A DNA stretch of 64,000 bases, from positions 1 to 64,000 of the forward strand of contig NZ_JANJZT010000016.1 in NCBI RefSeq assembly GCF_024622975.1. The letters are read 5' to 3'. Positions within the stretch are counted from its first letter, which is position 1; every line of letters starts with the position of its first letter. The notes beneath the pieces are model-generated. The model was not told the DNA's origin. It ran no database searches and saw nothing but the letters and a program-made list of their open reading frames with translations. The translations under genes and the position numbers were made by a program. Of the stretch, positions 7,434 to 16,023 are shown piece by piece. Origin of the DNA: Blautia caecimuris. GTDB lineage: Bacteria > Bacillota > Clostridia > Lachnospirales > Lachnospiraceae.

Positions 7434-7682
7434 ATGGCAAATATTTTACCAGTGTCTGATTTGAGAAATTATAATGAAGTTTTGAAAAACTGTCATAAAG
7501 GAGAGCCAGTATATTTGACCAAGAATGGCAGAGGACGTTTTGTAGTTATGGATATTGAAGATTACGAGCGTGACCGTGCAGAGAAAAAACTTCTGATGAA
7601 GTTGCAGGAAGCCGAAGAAGCAGTGAAAGACGGTGAAGGTTGGCTGGATTTGGACGAATTGAAAGCACTTGTGGGGGAATAG
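7434..7682 (+). CDS. Phd/YefM-family antitoxin
   Basis: The 82-aa protein starts MANILPVSDLRNYNEVL, the N-terminal DNA-binding signature of the Phd/YefM fold. It continues with GEPVYLTKNGRGRFVVMDIEDYE, the typical central strand and helix, and an acidic C-terminus that would wrap the toxin. A GGAGCTG site precedes ATG 7434. It ends one base before the toxin start, as in standard type II modules. It should neutralise the toxin and repress the operon through the upstream dyad. Confidence 0.9.
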   Translation: MANILPVSDLRNYNEVLKNCHKGEPVYLTKNGRGRFVVMDIEDYERDRAEKKLLMKLQEAEEAVKDGEGWLDLDELKALVGE

Positions 7683-7683
7683 G

Positions 7684-7983
7684 ATGTTAAAACTGCGGAT
7701 CAATCCGATTGTTGCAAAAGATCTGAAAAATATCCGGGATTATATTGCTGAAGATAACGAAGAATATGCTACAAAGACCATAAAGGAAATTTACGGTAAA
7801 TTTGAAAATCTTCAGATGTTTCCGGGAATGGGCTCAGATCTTTCAAAACGAGTCAGCTTTCGGACAGATTATAAATATGCGATATGGGAAGATTATGTGA
7901 TTATCTACAAGGTTGGAGATAAATATGTGGAGATTTATAGAGTAGTTAACCGATATCAGGATATTACGAGAATCTTCGATTGA
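7684..7983 (+). CDS. RelE/ParE-family toxin
   Basis: The 99-aa protein is read from ATG 7684, one base after the antitoxin stop. It has the family layout: helices with VAKDLKNIRDYIAED, then strands with YKYAIWEDYVIIYKVGD and the C-terminal VEIYRVVNRYQDITRIF. ParE members poison gyrase and RelE members cut mRNA in the ribosome. The C-terminal pattern IYRVVN..QD is shared by both, so the target is not assigned. It is the only gene pair in the 6.7-10 kb stretch without visible damage, as expected if loss is selected against. Confidence 0.88.
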   Translation: MLKLRINPIVAKDLKNIRDYIAEDNEEYATKTIKEIYGKFENLQMFPGMGSDLSKRVSFRTDYKYAIWEDYVIIYKVGDKYVEIYRVVNRYQDITRIFD

Positions 7984-8113
7984 TAACATAATCATGATAA
8001 CAAATTGATAACACCATTCAGTACGGTCTGTGGACTTTGGACAGTGGAACACATATAAAATCAGATAGAACTATAATTTCTATACAAAAATGTATAGTAA
8101 CAAGATTTTATTT

Positions 8114-8206
8114 GCGAATTTGAGTAGCAGGCAGAACCCCGGAAATGCTGATAAAATAGGCATTTCCGGGGTTGATTTATGTCCTTTGGCTCTAATTGTT
8201 TTTTAT
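8114..8206 (+). repeat. Hairpin-bearing direct repeat, copy B
   Basis: This is the second copy of the module at 7038-7138. The stem is perfect here: AACCCCGGAAATGC pairs with GCATTTCCGGGGTT around a TGATAAAATAG loop. TTATGTCCTTTGGCTCTAATT follows. It lies about 130 bases after the toxin gene and could end that transcript, so the two copies bracket the toxin-antitoxin module. Confidence 0.6.
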
Positions 8207-8238
8207 GCAGTTATTTTCGGAATAATAGGGGAAGGCTT

Positions 8239-8617
8239 TTACAATATATTCGCTGCTTCCTGCACCATGTTTTGTGTCAAATACTTTGCTGAGATAATCA
8301 TTTGACAGTAGGTTTCCGCATTGTTGGGCAGCAGATTGGGGGAATTTGCCAGTGCGCCGGTTATAGTATCCCTTACAAGCTGTTGGACAGCCTTGGAGGA
8401 CACATTGTCTCCTTTATGGGAAGCCAACTTAAGAAATTTATCTTCTCTCCGTATTTCTTCCGATATCTGTGACTGCCACTTTTCCATAATTTCAGAGAAA
8501 TGCTTCAGATTATGCTTCATTTCTTCAGTATATTTCTCAATACTGCCAAACTGCTGGATGGCGAGTTTTGCCACATGTTCTTCAGCATCTCTGATTTTCT
8601 GGATGAATCTGTCCTTT
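8239..8617 (-). pseudogene. Fragment of a MerR/TipAS-like regulator
   Basis: On the minus strand an open frame starts immediately after a TAA near 8618 (KDRFIQKIRDAEEHVAKL) and ends at 8239. The GTG at 8574 is internal to this frame, so there is no real start. The segment IQQFGSIEKYTEEMKHNL resembles the effector-binding half of MerR-type regulators of the TipAL class. The DNA-binding N-terminus is absent and the C-terminus stops early. It is a remnant; the family call is tentative. Confidence 0.42.
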
Positions 8618-8697
8618 TAGCGAAGACAGGAATGGTGTTTGGAATCTGAGTGCGATAAAATGAGAAGAAGAGAAATAATTTGGAGAGGTGTTTATAA

Positions 8698-9122
8698 ATG
8701 GTAGAAGTAAAGTTTTACGATAGCATAGATGATAAATTATTGAAATTTGCAGTTATTATCTCCAAAACAAATGGTAAATGGATATTTTGTAAACATAGAG
8801 AAAGAGATACTTATGAAGTCCCAGGAGGGCACAGGGAAAGTGGCGAAGATATTTTATCTATTGCTAAGCGAGAACTGATGGAGGAAACGGGTGCGATAGA
8901 CTTTACTATCAAACCGATTCTGTCAAGGGAAAAACAAGAGTAAATGAAAGCATTGACGATGAAACATTTGGCATGCTTTTCTTTGCAGATATATTTTCTT
9001 TTGAAGAAATACATAGTGAGATAGAGAAAATATTAATTACGGATGATTTAGTAGAAAATTGGACATATCCGCTAATTCAACCCAAATTAATTGAAGAGGC
9101 AAAAAACAGAGGATATTTATAA
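8698..9122 (+). pseudogene. Nudix hydrolase, frameshifted
   Basis: The first frame (8698-8943) gives an intact Nudix box: GGHRESGEDILSIAKREL, then MEETG, which binds metal and holds the catalytic glutamates. After about 8925 the coding signal moves to another frame, which reads VKGKTRVNESIDDETFGM and continues to a stop at 9120-9122, ending IEEAKNRGYL. Together they make one Nudix protein of normal length (about 140 aa), so a small deletion near 8920-8930 broke the gene. A good site (GGAGAGG) precedes ATG 8698. Sequencing error is the alternative. Confidence 0.75.
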
Positions 9123-9198
9123 AATTTAGGTTGTAGAATTGAAAATTCCGAAAAGTCTAAATAATCAAGAATATAATGAGTATTGAGAAACATGGTGA

Positions 9199-9957
9199 AA
9201 ACAAAAAGTATTTTGTTCTATTTATTGCATATTAAGAAAGGTTGAACATCCAAAACAATTTGTGTCAACACTGTTGACACAAATTAGTTGGAGTAACCAT
9301 CTTGCTATTATGTCCAAAGCAAAAACTGCAGAAGAGAGACATTTTTATATAACCCTTTGCATAAAGGAATCATATTCAGCCCGAGAGCTGGATGGACAGA
9401 TTAATAGTGGTTATTACGAAAGATATATTCTATCCAAAGAAAAACTCCTGCCGGAGCCAATAAAGGGATTGAAAGAGAATCCGTTTTTGGATTCTTATGT
9501 TATTGAATTTCTTGATCTGCCAAAGAATTTCAAGGAGTCTTATCTACGAAAAGGTCTGATTCAGAATATGAAAGAGTTCATTCTGGAAGTAGGCAAAGAT
9601 TTTACATTCATTGATGAAGAATATCGAGTACAGGTCGGTGGCGAAGATTTCCGAATTGATTTGTTATTTTTCCATAGAGGACTCAAGTGTCTGGCTGCTT
9701 TTGAATTGAAAATTGGTAAATTCAAACCGGAATATATCTCTAAAATGGATTTCTATCTGGAGGCATTAGATTGTCAGAAGAAAGAGAATAAGAATCCTAG
9801 TGTGGGAATGATTCTTTGTGCTTCTAAGGATGATGAAGTAGTGGAGCATGCGATGAGCAGAAACATGTCTCCGATGATGGTAGCAGAATATAAACTGCAG
9901 TTGCCGGATAAAGCAGTATTGCAGGAATTGATCAATATGCCTCTGATCAAAGAATAA
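9199..9957 (+). pseudogene. DUF1016/YhcG-type PD-(D/E)XK nuclease, N-terminally truncated
   Basis: The conserved part begins STLLTQISWSNHLAIMSKAK and includes the nuclease core EDFRIDLLFFHRGLKCLAAF followed by ELKIGKFKPEY, the D...ExK pattern of the YhcG/DUF1016 C-terminal domain. The usual protein is about 340 aa. Here only 231 aa follow the first possible start (GTG 9262), and the frame upstream closes at a TGA (9196-9198) with unrelated sequence, so much of the N-terminal domain is gone. It may have been part of a restriction or defence locus. Confidence 0.7.
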
Positions 9958-10570
9958 TTTTTGTTAAGTTGGCGTGAGTTCAATTTGAGTACAATTTTTA
10001 TACCAGTCAAAATCTTGACAGAAAATATGGCGAATACAGCAATGAAAAGTAGCGAAAACGATATTAAGATCACTGTAATTAATCTTCTGTGAGACGAGTT
10101 TTAATAATAAAAATTGATACGAAGTATCTTAAACGACAGGTAGTCTATGTGATTGTCTGCTGTTTTTCTAATAACTGTATTTTTAAACCGGATATTGGGA
10201 TTTTTTAGTGTAAATTAAAGTTAGTAATTCATTGTTTTTTTGTTGTTCTTTGCTATAATTGATTCATAGTGATTGCTCATTACTGATTATTCTGGGGCTT
10301 GTTACACCGGACTGGCGGCTCCACACCGTAAGATTCAATTGCAAGAAAAAGGAAATTATATAATCAGAATAGAACACAGAGTAAGTATATTTATTGATAA
10401 AATATGAATAGATTCAACTAAGTTTTATGGAAGTGAAAGTGTATGAGAAGTCTGGTTCTGGCATCCCTGTGGGATTGTCTCATGAGAATATTCAGAGGAT
10501 TTGGATAACCTCATTTTTATCCGCTTTCTATGTATTTCCATTGTTGAAATCACCCACCGGAGGCAGGCGT
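9958..10570. other. Intergenic region with no recognised gene
   Basis: This AT-rich stretch of about 600 bases has only short, unsupported reading frames. A TATAAT-like box occurs near 10254 followed by a structured-looking GC-richer patch (about 10300-10345), but I recognise no riboswitch or tRNA. It marks the passage from accessory DNA to ordinary chromosomal genes. Confidence 0.5.
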
Positions 10571-10999
10571 ATGATACGAAAAATGAAGTTAACAGATCTT
10601 GATAAAGTTATGGATATATGGCTTTTTTCTAATATACAGGCTCATGATTTTATCCCGGAGGAATACTGGCGGAGCAACTGGCAGCAGGTGCGTTCCATGC
10701 TTCCGGAGGCGGAAGTATATGTGTATGAGAAGGATGACGATATCAGGGGATTTATTGGAATGATGGAGAACTATATTGCCGGTATTTTTGTGGATGAAAA
10801 GTTTCGTTCCTGTGGTATTGGAAGGGAGCTTCTGGATTATGCAAAATCCGTGAAAAAAGAGCTGAGTCTGTCTGTATATAAAAAGAATCAGGCGGTGGCC
10901 AGATTTTATTTGCGCAATGGATTTGAGATTAGTTCTGAGGCAGAAGATGAGGCTACGGGAGAAATAGAAATGCTTATGAGATGGAAAAATGATGAATAA
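10571..10999 (+). CDS. GNAT-family N-acetyltransferase
   Basis: ATG 10571 follows CCGGAGG at good spacing; the in-frame ATG at 10427 has no site and adds 48 residues foreign to the family. The 142-aa protein has the GNAT order: MIRKMKLTDLDKVMDIW, the central strand YIAGIFVDEKFRSCGIGREL with the acetyl-CoA loop (Arg/Gly-rich), then LSVYKKNQAVARFYLRNGFE. It is similar to YjaB-type acetyltransferases of unknown substrate. The next gene overlaps its last codons (ATG within GATGAATAA), so the two are translationally coupled. Confidence 0.85.
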   Translation: MIRKMKLTDLDKVMDIWLFSNIQAHDFIPEEYWRSNWQQVRSMLPEAEVYVYEKDDDIRGFIGMMENYIAGIFVDEKFRSCGIGRELLDYAKSVKKELSLSVYKKNQAVARFYLRNGFEISSEAEDEATGEIEMLMRWKNDE

Positions 11000-11552
11000 A
11001 TATACAAAAATGAAAGAGAATTCTCAAGAATATGAATTGATCCGTTCCAAAAGAAAAAGTCTTGCTCTTCAGGTGAAGGGGGACGGAACAGTGGTGGTGC
11101 GGGCGCCGTTGAGGATGTCAGAAGATAAAATTGATCGTTTTGTCAGGGAGCATCTGGACTGGATAGAAAAGCAGAAAGACAGGATTCAGGAACTGAGCGG
11201 TAAAAGGCATGTGATCACGGAACAGGAGAGGGCAGACGGGATTCAGAAGGCATTGAAGATTTTTCCGGAGAGGACAGCGTTTTTTGCTGAGAGAATGGGC
11301 GTAGATTATGGAAGAATTACAGTTCGGGAGCAGAAGACAAGATGGGGAAGCTGCAGTCAGAAGGGGAATTTGAATTTTAACTGGAAGCTGGTTCTGATGC
11401 CTCAGGCGCTTTTGGATTATGTGGTGGTTCATGAGCTTGCGCACAGGAAGGAAATGAATCATTCAGCCAGATTTTGGGCTATTGTGGAGCAGGAACTGCC
11501 GGATTATCAGAAAAGAAGAAATGAGTTGAAAAAGCTGGGACAGTTTTTATAA
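10989..11552 (+). CDS. YgjP-like zinc metallopeptidase (M48-related)
   Basis: The 187-aa protein has the zinc-binding HELAHRKEMNH motif and the preceding family block TRWGSCSQKGNLNFNWKL, both diagnostic of the YgjP/DUF45 group. Start codons ATG 10989 and ATG 10992 are adjacent and overlap the previous gene. These enzymes are cytosolic; natural substrates are not known. The gene ends 140 bases before the hydrolase gene, with no clear terminator. Confidence 0.88.
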   Translation: MMNKYTKMKENSQEYELIRSKRKSLALQVKGDGTVVVRAPLRMSEDKIDRFVREHLDWIEKQKDRIQELSGKRHVITEQERADGIQKALKIFPERTAFFAERMGVDYGRITVREQKTRWGSCSQKGNLNFNWKLVLMPQALLDYVVVHELAHRKEMNHSARFWAIVEQELPDYQKRRNELKKLGQFL

Positions 11553-11692
11553 TCATACAGAGTTTAGGCTGCTGGAATTTACTATGAATATGTCATATTA
11601 AAAAGGGAAAAGTATATGAATGTTTTTTTTGAAAGGTTTCCAGAATTTTGTAATTTTACTTATACGAAAGAAGCAGAGAGGAGATTACCGCT

Positions 11693-12688
11693 ATGCAGAG
11701 GGATGACAGATATAGAAAAATTATTCATGAAAATGAATATGTTTTGAAAATGCAAAATGAGGTTTTACCGTATTTGGAACGTAGGGTAAGTGAGGCATGG
11801 ATTCCATGTGCGCCGGAAAACAGGGGGAGAGTTCATGTGTTAAGATATCTGGCAGATAAGGCCAGAGGTGTTGTGGTCATCAGTCATGGATTTTCGGAAT
11901 CTGCGCAGAAATATCCTGAGCTGATTTATTATTTTTTGCAGGAGCATTATCATGTTTATTTTCCTGAGCATTGCGGGCACGGACTGAGTTATCGTCTTAC
12001 CGATGATCCGTCGCTTGTTCATTTGGACCGCTGGAACAGATACAGCCGGGATTTTCTGAGAGTTTCAAGGCTGATAAGAAAGGCGCATCCCGGGATGCCG
12101 CTGTATTTATTCGCTCATTCTATGGGAGGGGCAGTAGCGGCAATTGCTGCGGCAAGAGAGCCTTATATATACAAAAAAGTAATCTTGTCTTCTCCGATGA
12201 TCCGTCCTCTGACGGGAAATGTCCCTTATCCTGCTGCAATCAGAATTTCCCGGGCAGCCTGCAGAACAGGGAGAGAAATGAAGTATGTAGCAGGCCAGAA
12301 GCCATATGACGGAACGGAACAGTTTGAGACAAGTTCCGGTCTTTCATGTCCACGGTTTGAACGTTATAAAGAGATCCGCAGGAATAATATTGAGTGCCGG
12401 ACGTTTTCTCCATCTTATGGGTGGCTGTATAATGCGGCAAAAATGAACTGGTATCTTCAGAGAAGCGCATGGAAGGACATTGCTGCGCCAATACTTTTGT
12501 TTCAGGCAGAAACGGACAGCCTGGTTTCATTAAAAGCGCAGGATATTTTTGCGGAAAAGATTAATAATTGTGGAAAAACCTCCTGTACTCTGATCAGGAT
12601 GGCGGGAACAAAGCATGAGATTTTTAATGCGCAGGACGATATTTTGGAAACATATTGGGGACATGTATTTGGTTTTTTGAAAGGATAA
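11693..12688 (+). CDS. Alpha/beta hydrolase, lysophospholipase (monoacylglycerol lipase) type
   Basis: The 331-aa protein has the oxyanion HGFSE block (residues 65-69), a nucleophile elbow AHSMGG (Ser143), a likely acid in LLFQAETDSLVS and the catalytic His in GTKHEIF near the C-terminus. Order and length fit the lysophospholipase/PldB family. No signal peptide is present, so it acts in the cytosol or at the inner face of the membrane. GAGGAGA precedes ATG 11693. The next gene follows after 7 bases and is probably cotranscribed. Confidence 0.85.
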   Translation: MQRDDRYRKIIHENEYVLKMQNEVLPYLERRVSEAWIPCAPENRGRVHVLRYLADKARGVVVISHGFSESAQKYPELIYYFLQEHYHVYFPEHCGHGLSYRLTDDPSLVHLDRWNRYSRDFLRVSRLIRKAHPGMPLYLFAHSMGGAVAAIAAAREPYIYKKVILSSPMIRPLTGNVPYPAAIRISRAACRTGREMKYVAGQKPYDGTEQFETSSGLSCPRFERYKEIRRNNIECRTFSPSYGWLYNAAKMNWYLQRSAWKDIAAPILLFQAETDSLVSLKAQDIFAEKINNCGKTSCTLIRMAGTKHEIFNAQDDILETYWGHVFGFLKG

Positions 12689-12695
12689 AGAATTA

Positions 12696-12971
12696 ATGTA
12701 CAGATATTTTGCTTTGTATCTGATTTTTATAAATATTATAGCTTTTTGTGCATATGGAATCGATAAAAAGAGAGCTGTGCGGAATCAGTGGAGGATTTCA
12801 GAGAAGGCGTTGTTGGGACTGGCTGTTCTGGGCGGCAGCATCGGAGCGTTGTTGGGAATGAAGGTGTTTCATCATAAAACAAGAAAAGCAAAATTCTTTG
12901 TGGGTGTGCCGGTGATTTTGGTTATAGAAGTTATTGTGGGATTTTTGGTCATTGTATCTGTAAACAGGTAA
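12696..12971 (+). CDS. DUF1294 family membrane protein
   Basis: The 91-aa protein has an N-terminal membrane segment (YFALYLIFINIIAFCAYG), the family motif DKKRAVRNQWRISEKALL, a glycine-rich second segment (LAVLGGSIGALLGM), HHKTRKAKF, and a third hydrophobic segment at the end. This layout is the DUF1294 family, small membrane proteins of unknown role. It starts 7 bases after the hydrolase stop. Confidence 0.88.
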   Translation: MYRYFALYLIFINIIAFCAYGIDKKRAVRNQWRISEKALLGLAVLGGSIGALLGMKVFHHKTRKAKFFVGVPVILVIEVIVGFLVIVSVNR

Positions 12972-13187
12972 AAATTAAATTCTGAATAAGGGAATCTTAT
13001 ATATATATAATGGATGTAAAACCATGGATGCAAAGCCAGAACAGCAAAGCGCATAAGTATAAAAAATGTTGTCTCAGTTATTGGCGGCAGGACGTTCAGC
13101 TGTGAGACTTGCCATAAGAAAGCTCTGGAAGCAGAAATTATTTTTATGCTATTGTGTATGAAGGCGAAGCGAAAGGAACAGAGAAAA

Positions 13188-13799
13188 ATGAAGGGAACAA
13201 TCATATGTTATGGGGACTCTAATACTTACGGATATGATCCGCAGTCGCTGACAGGGGGCAGGTATCCTGAAAATATCTGCTGGACAGGCATTCTTCAGGA
13301 AAAATCCGGGTGGCTCATAAAGAATCATGGAGTAAACGGACGCTGTATCCCTCATAATTCTTCTCAGATTCACTTTTTCTGTGAACAGCTTAGAGACTGG
13401 TGTAAAATCAAAGGGCCTGTAAGAATATGGATTATGCTGGGGACAAACGATTTTTTGACAGAGACAGGATTTACCGCAGAAGATGCAGGGAATCGTATGA
13501 AAAAATTTCTTCAGGTACTGGTTCAGCAGCAGGAAATTAATAACCGGGAAATGAAAGTCCGGCTGATTGCCCCTCCTCCTGTAAAGCGGGGAGCCTGGGT
13601 AGATGAGGAACGAATCTGCCGGGAGGCGGAAAAGCTGGATAAGACATACAGTAAAGTAGCTGAAGAGCTGAACATGGATTTTACAGGGACAGGAGACTGG
13701 GAAATTACTGTGGCATATGACGGCGTTCATTTTTCCCAGGAAGGACACAGAAAATTTGCGGACAGACTGTTAGAAATTTTATATAATAAACCAGAATAG
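13188..13799 (+). CDS. SGNH/GDSL-type esterase
   Basis: Block I is CYGDSNTYGYD (nucleophile Ser), block III is LGTNDF, and block V is DGVHFSQEGH with the Asp-His pair, so the catalytic set is complete. ATG 13188 lies behind AAAGGAACAG; earlier in-frame ATGs (13146, 13158) add a basic tail not usual in the family. The 203-aa protein has no signal peptide. SGNH enzymes of this type deacylate small esters or acetylated sugars; the substrate here is unknown. Confidence 0.86.
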   Translation: MKGTIICYGDSNTYGYDPQSLTGGRYPENICWTGILQEKSGWLIKNHGVNGRCIPHNSSQIHFFCEQLRDWCKIKGPVRIWIMLGTNDFLTETGFTAEDAGNRMKKFLQVLVQQQEINNREMKVRLIAPPPVKRGAWVDEERICREAEKLDKTYSKVAEELNMDFTGTGDWEITVAYDGVHFSQEGHRKFADRLLEILYNKPE

Positions 13800-14070
13800 G
13801 GAGGCTGTTACAACAAGAAAAATTCTTTTGCATGTGTATATTCCAGATTCCCCAGTATAAAAGCAAAATCAGTATTTACTCATGTAGGGTTCATTTTTAC
13901 AGATCCGGAGATTGCTCATAACCGGATAACAATCTATTAACTATAAAACAGAAACTCTGAAAAAGTGTACAAATTTCCTGATTCTAGTTGAAATTCCCGG
14001 AGGAAACTTATCAAAGAAATTTCCCGGGAAAATTTATAAAGGAAATTTACCAAGGAAACGGAGGGTAAAC

Positions 14071-14526
14071 ATGGCGAAAAAAATAGGAATCATATCAGAC
14101 ACTCACGGGCTGCTGCGTCCTGAGGTTCTGGAAATTCTCAGAACCTGCGACTGCATTTTGCACGGTGGAGATATTAATAAGCCGGAAATCCTTGATCAGA
14201 TTCGGCCTCTGGCGTCTGTTTATGTAGTGAGGGGAAATAATGACAAGGACTGGGCGGAGGGGCTGTCCCGGACTCTTCGCTTTACCATAGAAGGTGTGGA
14301 GTTTTTTATGACACATAACAAAAAAGATGTGGCATGGGAGCTTGGAAGTGCTCAGGTTGTTGTTTTCGGACACACCCATAAATATTTTGAAAAAATAATT
14401 GATGACCGTTTGTGGATTAATCCGGGAAGCTGCGGACGACGCAGATTTGATCAGGAGATCACTATGGCTGTTATGCATGTGGATGCGGGGAGATATCAGG
14501 TGGAAAAAATAGTTATTGAACCGTAG
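14071..14526 (+). CDS. YfcE/MJ0936-family phosphodiesterase
   Basis: The 151-aa protein carries all metallophosphoesterase blocks: SDTHG, HGGDIN, GNND, MTHNK and GHTHK, with the NPGS motif near the end. Length and order match the YfcE/MJ0936 group, which cleaves phosphodiesters using two metal ions. A GGAGGG site precedes ATG 14071. The 270 bases upstream contain several near-copies of an AAATTTCCCGG-like string but no gene. Confidence 0.9.
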   Translation: MAKKIGIISDTHGLLRPEVLEILRTCDCILHGGDINKPEILDQIRPLASVYVVRGNNDKDWAEGLSRTLRFTIEGVEFFMTHNKKDVAWELGSAQVVVFGHTHKYFEKIIDDRLWINPGSCGRRRFDQEITMAVMHVDAGRYQVEKIVIEP

Positions 14527-14633
14527 AAGCTGTGGAAAACTGCAAACAGCCCCAGATTTTATAGATAAAAACAGACATTCACGAACAAAGATTCGAAAAA
14601 AATAAGTTCATCCCGTTTTATTGGACATAGCTT

Positions 14634-14643
14634 GTGATATAAT
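14634..14643 (+). promoter_or_regulatory. Extended -10 promoter
   Basis: TGTGATATAAT includes TATAAT at 14638-14643 with an upstream TG, the extended -10 form. No good -35 box is seen. It lies about 55 bases before the small membrane protein gene and would also drive the WYL regulator and birA. Confidence 0.4.
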
Positions 14644-14699
14644 CCTTTTTATCAAAAAGAAGTGTTCAGAAAATATGTTTGTACAGGGAGGAACTGAAG

Positions 14700-14966
14700 A
14701 TGCAGAGTGGGCAGAGAATAGACAGAGAAATGGCTGCATTTGTGCCGGATAAATATGATTCATACGGCAGAGGACGCGGGAAACAGGGAAAGGAAAAGCT
14801 TTCCGGAGGAAAGGCTTTGCTCTGGGGAATTGTGCTGACTTTGGAGATTATAATTCTTGGAGCGATGTTTCTTCATGTGGATTTTCATTCTGTGGACCGG
14901 ATTGCATTGATTCTTGCATTTGTGGTAGTATATTTTGGAGTTGTAGCGGGACTGACAGACAGGTAG
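14700..14966 (+). CDS. Small two-helix membrane protein
   Basis: ATG 14700 follows AGGGAGG; the in-frame ATG at 14679 precedes that site and is rejected. The 88-aa protein has a charged 40-residue N-terminus and two hydrophobic segments (LLWGIVLTLEIIILGAMFL and ALILAFVVVYFGVVAGL). I recognise no family. It is 10 bases upstream of the WYL regulator gene, so the two share a transcript, and the regulator could serve it. Confidence 0.65.
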   Translation: MQSGQRIDREMAAFVPDKYDSYGRGRGKQGKEKLSGGKALLWGIVLTLEIIILGAMFLHVDFHSVDRIALILAFVVVYFGVVAGLTDR

Positions 14967-14976
14967 GAGTGTGTTT

Positions 14977-16023
14977 ATGCCCAGATCATTTAATCAGAAG
15001 CTGAAGATCCTGTATGTAAAAAAGGTTCTTGAAGAGAAATCCGACAGGGATCATCCCATGCAGGTCAGAGATATCATTGCCAATCTTCAGGCTTATGGCA
15101 TTAATGCAGAGAGAAAGACAATTTATGATGATATTGAGGCTTTGAGGCTGTTTGGGCTTAATATTCTGAATCGAAGAGGAAAGGTGTCAGGATATTATCT
15201 GGAAGAGAGGAATTTTGAATTTGCGGAATTAAAATTTCTCACAGACATGGTTCAGTCTTCTCACTGTATTCCGGCCAGACATGCACAGAAGCTTATCCGT
15301 AAACTGGAAGGGCTGACCAGTATTCATCAGGCAAAGAAGATGCAGAAACAGGCATTGACAGAATGCGGGAACAGAACGGAAAATGGAGAAGTATATGCAA
15401 ATGTTGAGCTGATCTGCAATGCCATTGCCGCAGACAGGCAGATCAGCTTTTCTTATTATGAATGGACGTCTGAAAAAAAGCTCAGACAGAAGAAAAACGG
15501 AGCTTTCTGCAAAATAAGCCCGTGGAAACTTTTCTGGAGAGATGACAGCTATTATCTTCTTGGCCTGGATGAGAACAGCGGAGTTGTCAAGCATTATCAG
15601 GCAGATAAAATGAAAGATATGCAGCTGGAAAAGGAAAAAAGAAACGGAGCTGCGATTTTCCGGGATCTTGAGCTTGGTAAATTTTCCATGGATGCGTTTG
15701 GAATGTCAGGCGGCAGAGACGTTCTTCTGAAAGCAGAATTTGACAATCATCTGATCGGAACAGTTCTGGACCGATTTGGCACAGAGGTTACCATAAGAAA
15801 GTCAGATGAAGAGCATTTTCTTTTTCAGGCTCATGTCTGTGTGGGTAAGCAGTTTTTTGGCTGGCTTGCAGGCCTTGGAGAAGGAGTAAGGATCATTGGC
15901 CCTGAAAAGATCAGGAAAGAATACACAACCTTTTTAAAACAGGCGCTGAGAAATAATGAGGGAAGAAATGAGGACAAAAATAACGGTAAAATCCAGGCTT
16001 CTGGAGCTTCTGGAAAAAAATAA
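14977..16023 (+). CDS. WYL-domain transcriptional regulator
   Basis: Residues 1-65 form a winged helix (IIANLQAYGINAERKTIYDD). The middle holds a WYL domain with KISPWKLFWRDDSYYLLGLD, and a WCX-like C-terminal domain follows (LKAEFDNHLIGTVLDRFGT). ATG 14977 has AGGAG seven bases upstream; GTG 14971 is too close to that site. WYL proteins bind nucleotides or nucleic acid and control DNA damage, defence and metabolic genes; the ligand here is unknown. The 3' end overlaps birA by 56 bases. Confidence 0.85.
   Translation: MPRSFNQKLKILYVKKVLEEKSDRDHPMQVRDIIANLQAYGINAERKTIYDDIEALRLFGLNILNRRGKVSGYYLEERNFEFAELKFLTDMVQSSHCIPARHAQKLIRKLEGLTSIHQAKKMQKQALTECGNRTENGEVYANVELICNAIAADRQISFSYYEWTSEKKLRQKKNGAFCKISPWKLFWRDDSYYLLGLDENSGVVKHYQADKMKDMQLEKEKRNGAAIFRDLELGKFSMDAFGMSGGRDVLLKAEFDNHLIGTVLDRFGTEVTIRKSDEEHFLFQAHVCVGKQFFGWLAGLGEGVRIIGPEKIRKEYTTFLKQALRNNEGRNEDKNNGKIQASGASGKK

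Noticed and set aside
10427-10570. N-terminal extension of the GNAT gene
   Set aside because: The extra 48 residues lack a site and family similarity; CCGGAGG sits before ATG 10571.
13800-14070. Repeat array or CRISPR-like unit before the phosphoesterase gene
   Set aside because: Only short, uneven copies of an A/T-rich string with CCCGG are present; there is no constant repeat length or spacer.
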